A stretch of 64,000 nucleotides of DNA from Legionellales bacterium (GTDB taxonomy: Bacteria; Pseudomonadota; Gammaproteobacteria; Eutrophobiales; Eutrophobiaceae): positions 4,805 to 68,804 of the forward strand of contig PBJS01000025.1 of the NCBI GenBank assembly GCA_002721165.1, in the 5' to 3' direction. The notes under the pieces were generated by a model. The model was not told the DNA's origin. It did not search any database and worked only from the letters and a program-made list of their open reading frames with translations. This document shows positions 61,210 to 64,000 of the stretch, piece by piece (the first letter of the stretch is position 1; every line of letters starts with the position of its first letter). Both the position numbers and the translations under genes were made by a program.

Positions 61210-62967
61210 ATGGCCGGCAAGATTCCGCAAAATTTCATTGACGAGTTACTCACTCGTACAGATATCATCGATGTCATAGACGCTTATGTGCCCTTAAAAA
61301 AGGCCGGGAAAAATCATAAAGCATGCTGCCCATTTCATGAAGAGAAAACACCATCGTTTAATGTAAACCAAGATAAACAGTTTTATTACTGTTTTGGGTG
61401 TACTGCAAGTGGAACCGCGATTACCTTTTTAATGGAACATTTACGCATCGGGTTCGTGGAGGCAATCGAAGATCTTGCATCTCGTGCAGGGATGGAAATA
61501 CCTCGTGAAGCATATAACTCCGGAGACTCATCCAGTGTGTCTAATAAGCTCTATGAATTATTGGAATCAATCACCGAATACTATACTAATGAACTAAAAA
61601 ATAATAAAAATACAAACAATATTATTAATTATATAAAAAAACGTAATATTAATAATGAAACAAGGGTTGAATTCGAATTAGGTTTCGCACCACCGGGTTG
61701 GGATAATTTAGTTTCAAATTTTGGAAAATCAAAAGAGACGATAAAACTATTAGTTGATGCTGGGGTTATTATTAAAAATGACCGTGGTAGCTACTATGAT
61801 CGCTTTAGAAATCGCTTAATATTCCCAATTCGGGATCAACGTGGCCGTGTTATTGGCTTCGGTGGCAGAGTACTAGGAGATGAAACACCGAAATACCTAA
61901 ACTCTCCTGAGACACAAATCTTTCAAAAAGGTAGAGAATTATATGGCTTGTTCCAGGCTAGGAAAGCATCAAGGGATTTGAAAGATATATATATAGTTGA
62001 AGGTTACATGGATGTCATTGCTTTAGCTCAGTTTGGCATAAAAAATGTTGTTGCCACTTTGGGAACAGCAGCAACATTCGAACATATTGGAAAATTGTTT
62101 CGTATCACAAACAAACTAATATTCTGTTTTGACGGTGATAAAGCTGGGAAAAAAGCCGCTTGGCGAGCACTAGAAAATTCACTATCGTTATTAAAAAATG
62201 GGAGGCAAGTCTATTTTATATTTTTACCTAACAATGAAGACCCTGATACCTTCGTTAATAAGAATGGTAAAAATGCATTTATCAATACTGAGATGCTTAC
62301 GCCCTTATCGGATTTTTTGTTCAATTCAATAAGTCATAATATAAACCTAGAGATACTCGAGGGTAGATCAGAAATGATTAATAAAACACTACCTTACTTA
62401 GCTAAATTACCGCTCGATCCATATAAAGATATTATTGTTAAGGAATTAAGTAAAATCACGGGTTATGAAGTTAATGATATACAAAAGCAATTATCTATAC
62501 CTGAAAAATCCGACTTAAAAAAATTAAAAAATAGCAACAAAAAAGTTGAAAATAATAGAGGTATCGAAAAAATACGCTGGCTAATACGCTGCTTACTACA
62601 TCAGCCCAGTCTAGCACTTAACGTTGAATCCACGGAATCGTTATTGGCATTGGAATCTTCCGGGATTGATTTTTTATGCGAGCTGATACAGCTAATAAAG
62701 AAAAATCCAAATATTACTTTAGGTGGAATTCTTGAGAACTGGCGCGATTCAAAATTTGAAAAACGTTTATGTGAGCTTGCCTCAGAAGAAGATGAATTTA
62801 ACGAAATTGGTGTCACAAATGAAGTTTTTACTGACGCTATTAGTGGTCTAATCGAAACGCACCAAAAAGAATTTGAAACATTCAAAAAGAAAAGTAGTCC
62901 ATTAGAATTGACCGATGAAGAAAAATTAAAATACCGAGAAATGCAGAAATCATCCAAAGATTCTTAG
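61210..62967 (+). CDS. dnaG: DNA primase
   Basis: Makes RNA primers for replication. It has 585 residues: a CHC2 zinc finger (CCPFHEEKTPSFNVNQ and YYCFGC), the catalytic TOPRIM core (VEGYMDVIAL, CFDGDKAGKKAAWRAL) and a C-terminal helicase-binding domain. I start at the ATG at 61210 (MAGKIPQNFIDELLTRTDI); eight extra residues are open upstream but unlike family starts. Confidence 0.97.
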   Translation: MAGKIPQNFIDELLTRTDIIDVIDAYVPLKKAGKNHKACCPFHEEKTPSFNVNQDKQFYYCFGCTASGTAITFLMEHLRIGFVEAIEDLASRAGMEIPREAYNSGDSSSVSNKLYELLESITEYYTNELKNNKNTNNIINYIKKRNINNETRVEFELGFAPPGWDNLVSNFGKSKETIKLLVDAGVIIKNDRGSYYDRFRNRLIFPIRDQRGRVIGFGGRVLGDETPKYLNSPETQIFQKGRELYGLFQARKASRDLKDIYIVEGYMDVIALAQFGIKNVVATLGTAATFEHIGKLFRITNKLIFCFDGDKAGKKAAWRALENSLSLLKNGRQVYFIFLPNNEDPDTFVNKNGKNAFINTEMLTPLSDFLFNSISHNINLEILEGRSEMINKTLPYLAKLPLDPYKDIIVKELSKITGYEVNDIQKQLSIPEKSDLKKLKNSNKKVENNRGIEKIRWLIRCLLHQPSLALNVESTESLLALESSGIDFLCELIQLIKKNPNITLGGILENWRDSKFEKRLCELASEEDEFNEIGVTNEVFTDAISGLIETHQKEFETFKKKSSPLELTDEEKLKYREMQKSSKDS

Positions 62968-63110
62968 AATCCACAGCAAGTACCCACTAGCGAAAACTGA
63001 TTCTGTATGTTAGGATTGTCTGTTAACTCTTTTATAAATATCTATTGTAAATCAAGTCGTTATAATCAAAATAACTTTTATATCGCCAGCAAATCACGAG
63101 TCAAACACCA

Positions 63111-64000
63111 ATGAGCAAGCCAGAAAAAAATATTAACAGTCCTGAAAAATCACAACTTAAGTCACTTATAGCAAAAGGGAAAGAACAAGGATTTCTCACC
63201 TATGCCGAGGTTAACGACCATCTACCTAATGAAATAATTGAGCCTGAACAAATTGAAGATATAGTCAATATGATCAATGACATGGGTATCACCGTTTACG
63301 AATCTCCCCCAGATACCGACAACCAAATAACCGACGCCACAAATGTGCTTGATGAAGATGCTGCTGCAGAAGCTGCTGCGGCTCTTGCTAACATGGAAAA
63401 TGAATTTGGTAGGACAACAGACCCCGTGAGAATGTATATGAGGGAAATGGGTACTGTCGATTTATTGACACGAGAAGGGGAAATTAAAATTGCTAAGCGT
63501 ATTGAAGAAGGAAGCCATCAGGTTTTAGCTTCATTATCTAGCTACCCACGCACTGTATTAACATTACTCGAAGCATATGACTTAATCTTAAAAGAAGAAG
63601 TAAAATTAAGTGATGTAATCATAGGATTTAATGATACTGAAGAATACCCAGATGAAGGTATCACAGTAATTAATCCGACTGAAATTTCAGCATCGGATGA
63701 TGTTCCTGAAGATGAAGAAATTGAGGAGGTTCCTCTCACCCCAGAGGATGTTAAAGAACATATTAATAAAATTAAAAAGCTTCATATTACATTTATAAAA
63801 TCAATCAAGCGAAATGGAAAAAGCCATGCCAAAACCAAAACAGCAGAAAATAATTTAGCTCAATGGTTTCTGGAACTTCGCTTAACACCAAAATTCATCG
63901 ATGTCCTGACAGATAATCTCAGTAATGATGTAGAACATATACGTCGCACAGAAAGGGAGATTATGAAACTTTGTGTTAAAGAAGCGAAAATGCCTAGAAA
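63111..64000 (+). CDS. rpoD: RNA polymerase sigma factor RpoD, 5' part only
   Basis: The frame is open from the ATG at 63111 to the window edge (about 296 codons). It reads MSKPEKNINSPEKSQLKSLI (region 1.1), then DPVRMYMREMGTVDLLTREGEI (region 1.2) and the start of the acidic non-conserved region and region 2 approach. It completes the rpsU-yqeY-dnaG-rpoD operon. Regions 2-4 lie beyond the window. A 143-bp gap after dnaG holds TATAAT at 63061-63066, possibly an internal promoter. Confidence 0.96.
   Translation, partial: MSKPEKNINSPEKSQLKSLIAKGKEQGFLTYAEVNDHLPNEIIEPEQIEDIVNMINDMGITVYESPPDTDNQITDATNVLDEDAAAEAAAALANMENEFGRTTDPVRMYMREMGTVDLLTREGEIKIAKRIEEGSHQVLASLSSYPRTVLTLLEAYDLILKEEVKLSDVIIGFNDTEEYPDEGITVINPTEISASDDVPEDEEIEEVPLTPEDVKEHINKIKKLHITFIKSIKRNGKSHAKTKTAENNLAQWFLELRLTPKFIDVLTDNLSNDVEHIRRTEREIMKLCVKEAKMPR

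Noticed and set aside
1..64000. CRISPR arrays, insertion sequences, prophage, tRNA or rRNA genes
   Set aside because: No regularly spaced repeats, transposase or phage proteins, or cloverleaf-like intergenic sequences were seen; gaps are short and AT-rich.

Overview
The window is a contiguous, AT-rich chromosomal segment of a gammaproteobacterium. It is densely coding and almost entirely housekeeping. Gene order matches blocks known from Pseudomonas and other gammaproteobacteria: argC-DUF6776-bactofilin; mnmG-rsmG-parA-parB-atpIBEFHAGDC-glmU; glyQ-glyS-gmhB-plsC; ntrBC-DUF4124-glnA; lptM-lysA; rhlB/trxA-rho; cca-uppP; folB-folK; tsaD/rpsU-yqeY-dnaG-rpoD. A single-polypeptide ATP sulfurylase (sat) and a nearby TauE/SafE-type exporter would fit a sulfur-oxidising lineage, but this is inference. 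I saw no phage, insertion sequence, CRISPR array, rRNA or tRNA.

Layout. 1-2.1 kb (minus): bactofilin (cut by the left edge), a DUF6776-type membrane protein and argC, preceded by a 370-bp spacer with a promoter-plus-terminator unit. 2.5-6.2 kb (plus): TlpA-like thioredoxin, HemJ, ThiD, ThiE, HemL. 6.2-20.4 kb (minus): rraA, a nitrilase-family hydrolase, glmU, the complete F1Fo ATP synthase operon, parB, parA, rsmG, mnmG. 20.5-32.8 kb (plus): M20 peptidase, 3-hydroxyisobutyrate dehydrogenase-like protein, an ABC/GldG/DUF4340 membrane module, glycyl-tRNA synthetase, gmhB, plsC, hemB. 32.8-39.8 kb (minus): ntrC, ntrB, DUF4124 protein, glnA, a methyltransferase, lysA and a tiny lptM. 40-43.8 kb: carboxylesterase, RhlB-type helicase, trxA, rho. 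43.8-47.2 kb (minus): groEL, groES, sat. 47.3-53.8 kb: hemH, TSUP transporter, slt, an epimerase, cca. 53.8-64 kb: uppP, a lipoprotein, a MidA-like methyltransferase, a pteridine-reductase-like SDR, a lipoprotein, folK, folB, plsY, tsaD, rpsU, yqeY, dnaG and the start of rpoD.

Regulation is the most informative non-coding content. groESL has a perfect CIRCE operator over a sigma-70-type promoter. glnA has a sigma-54 promoter with an upstream NtrC palindrome. A second near-identical NtrC palindrome lies inside the first codons of ntrB, which suggests autoregulation. rho has a leader containing an exact 13-base copy of an early rho coding segment, 100 bp upstream. The spacer upstream of argC encodes a probable short terminated transcript. 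I found no convincing novel multi-gene system. The least understood module is the ABC-GldG-DUF4340 cluster (22972-27414).
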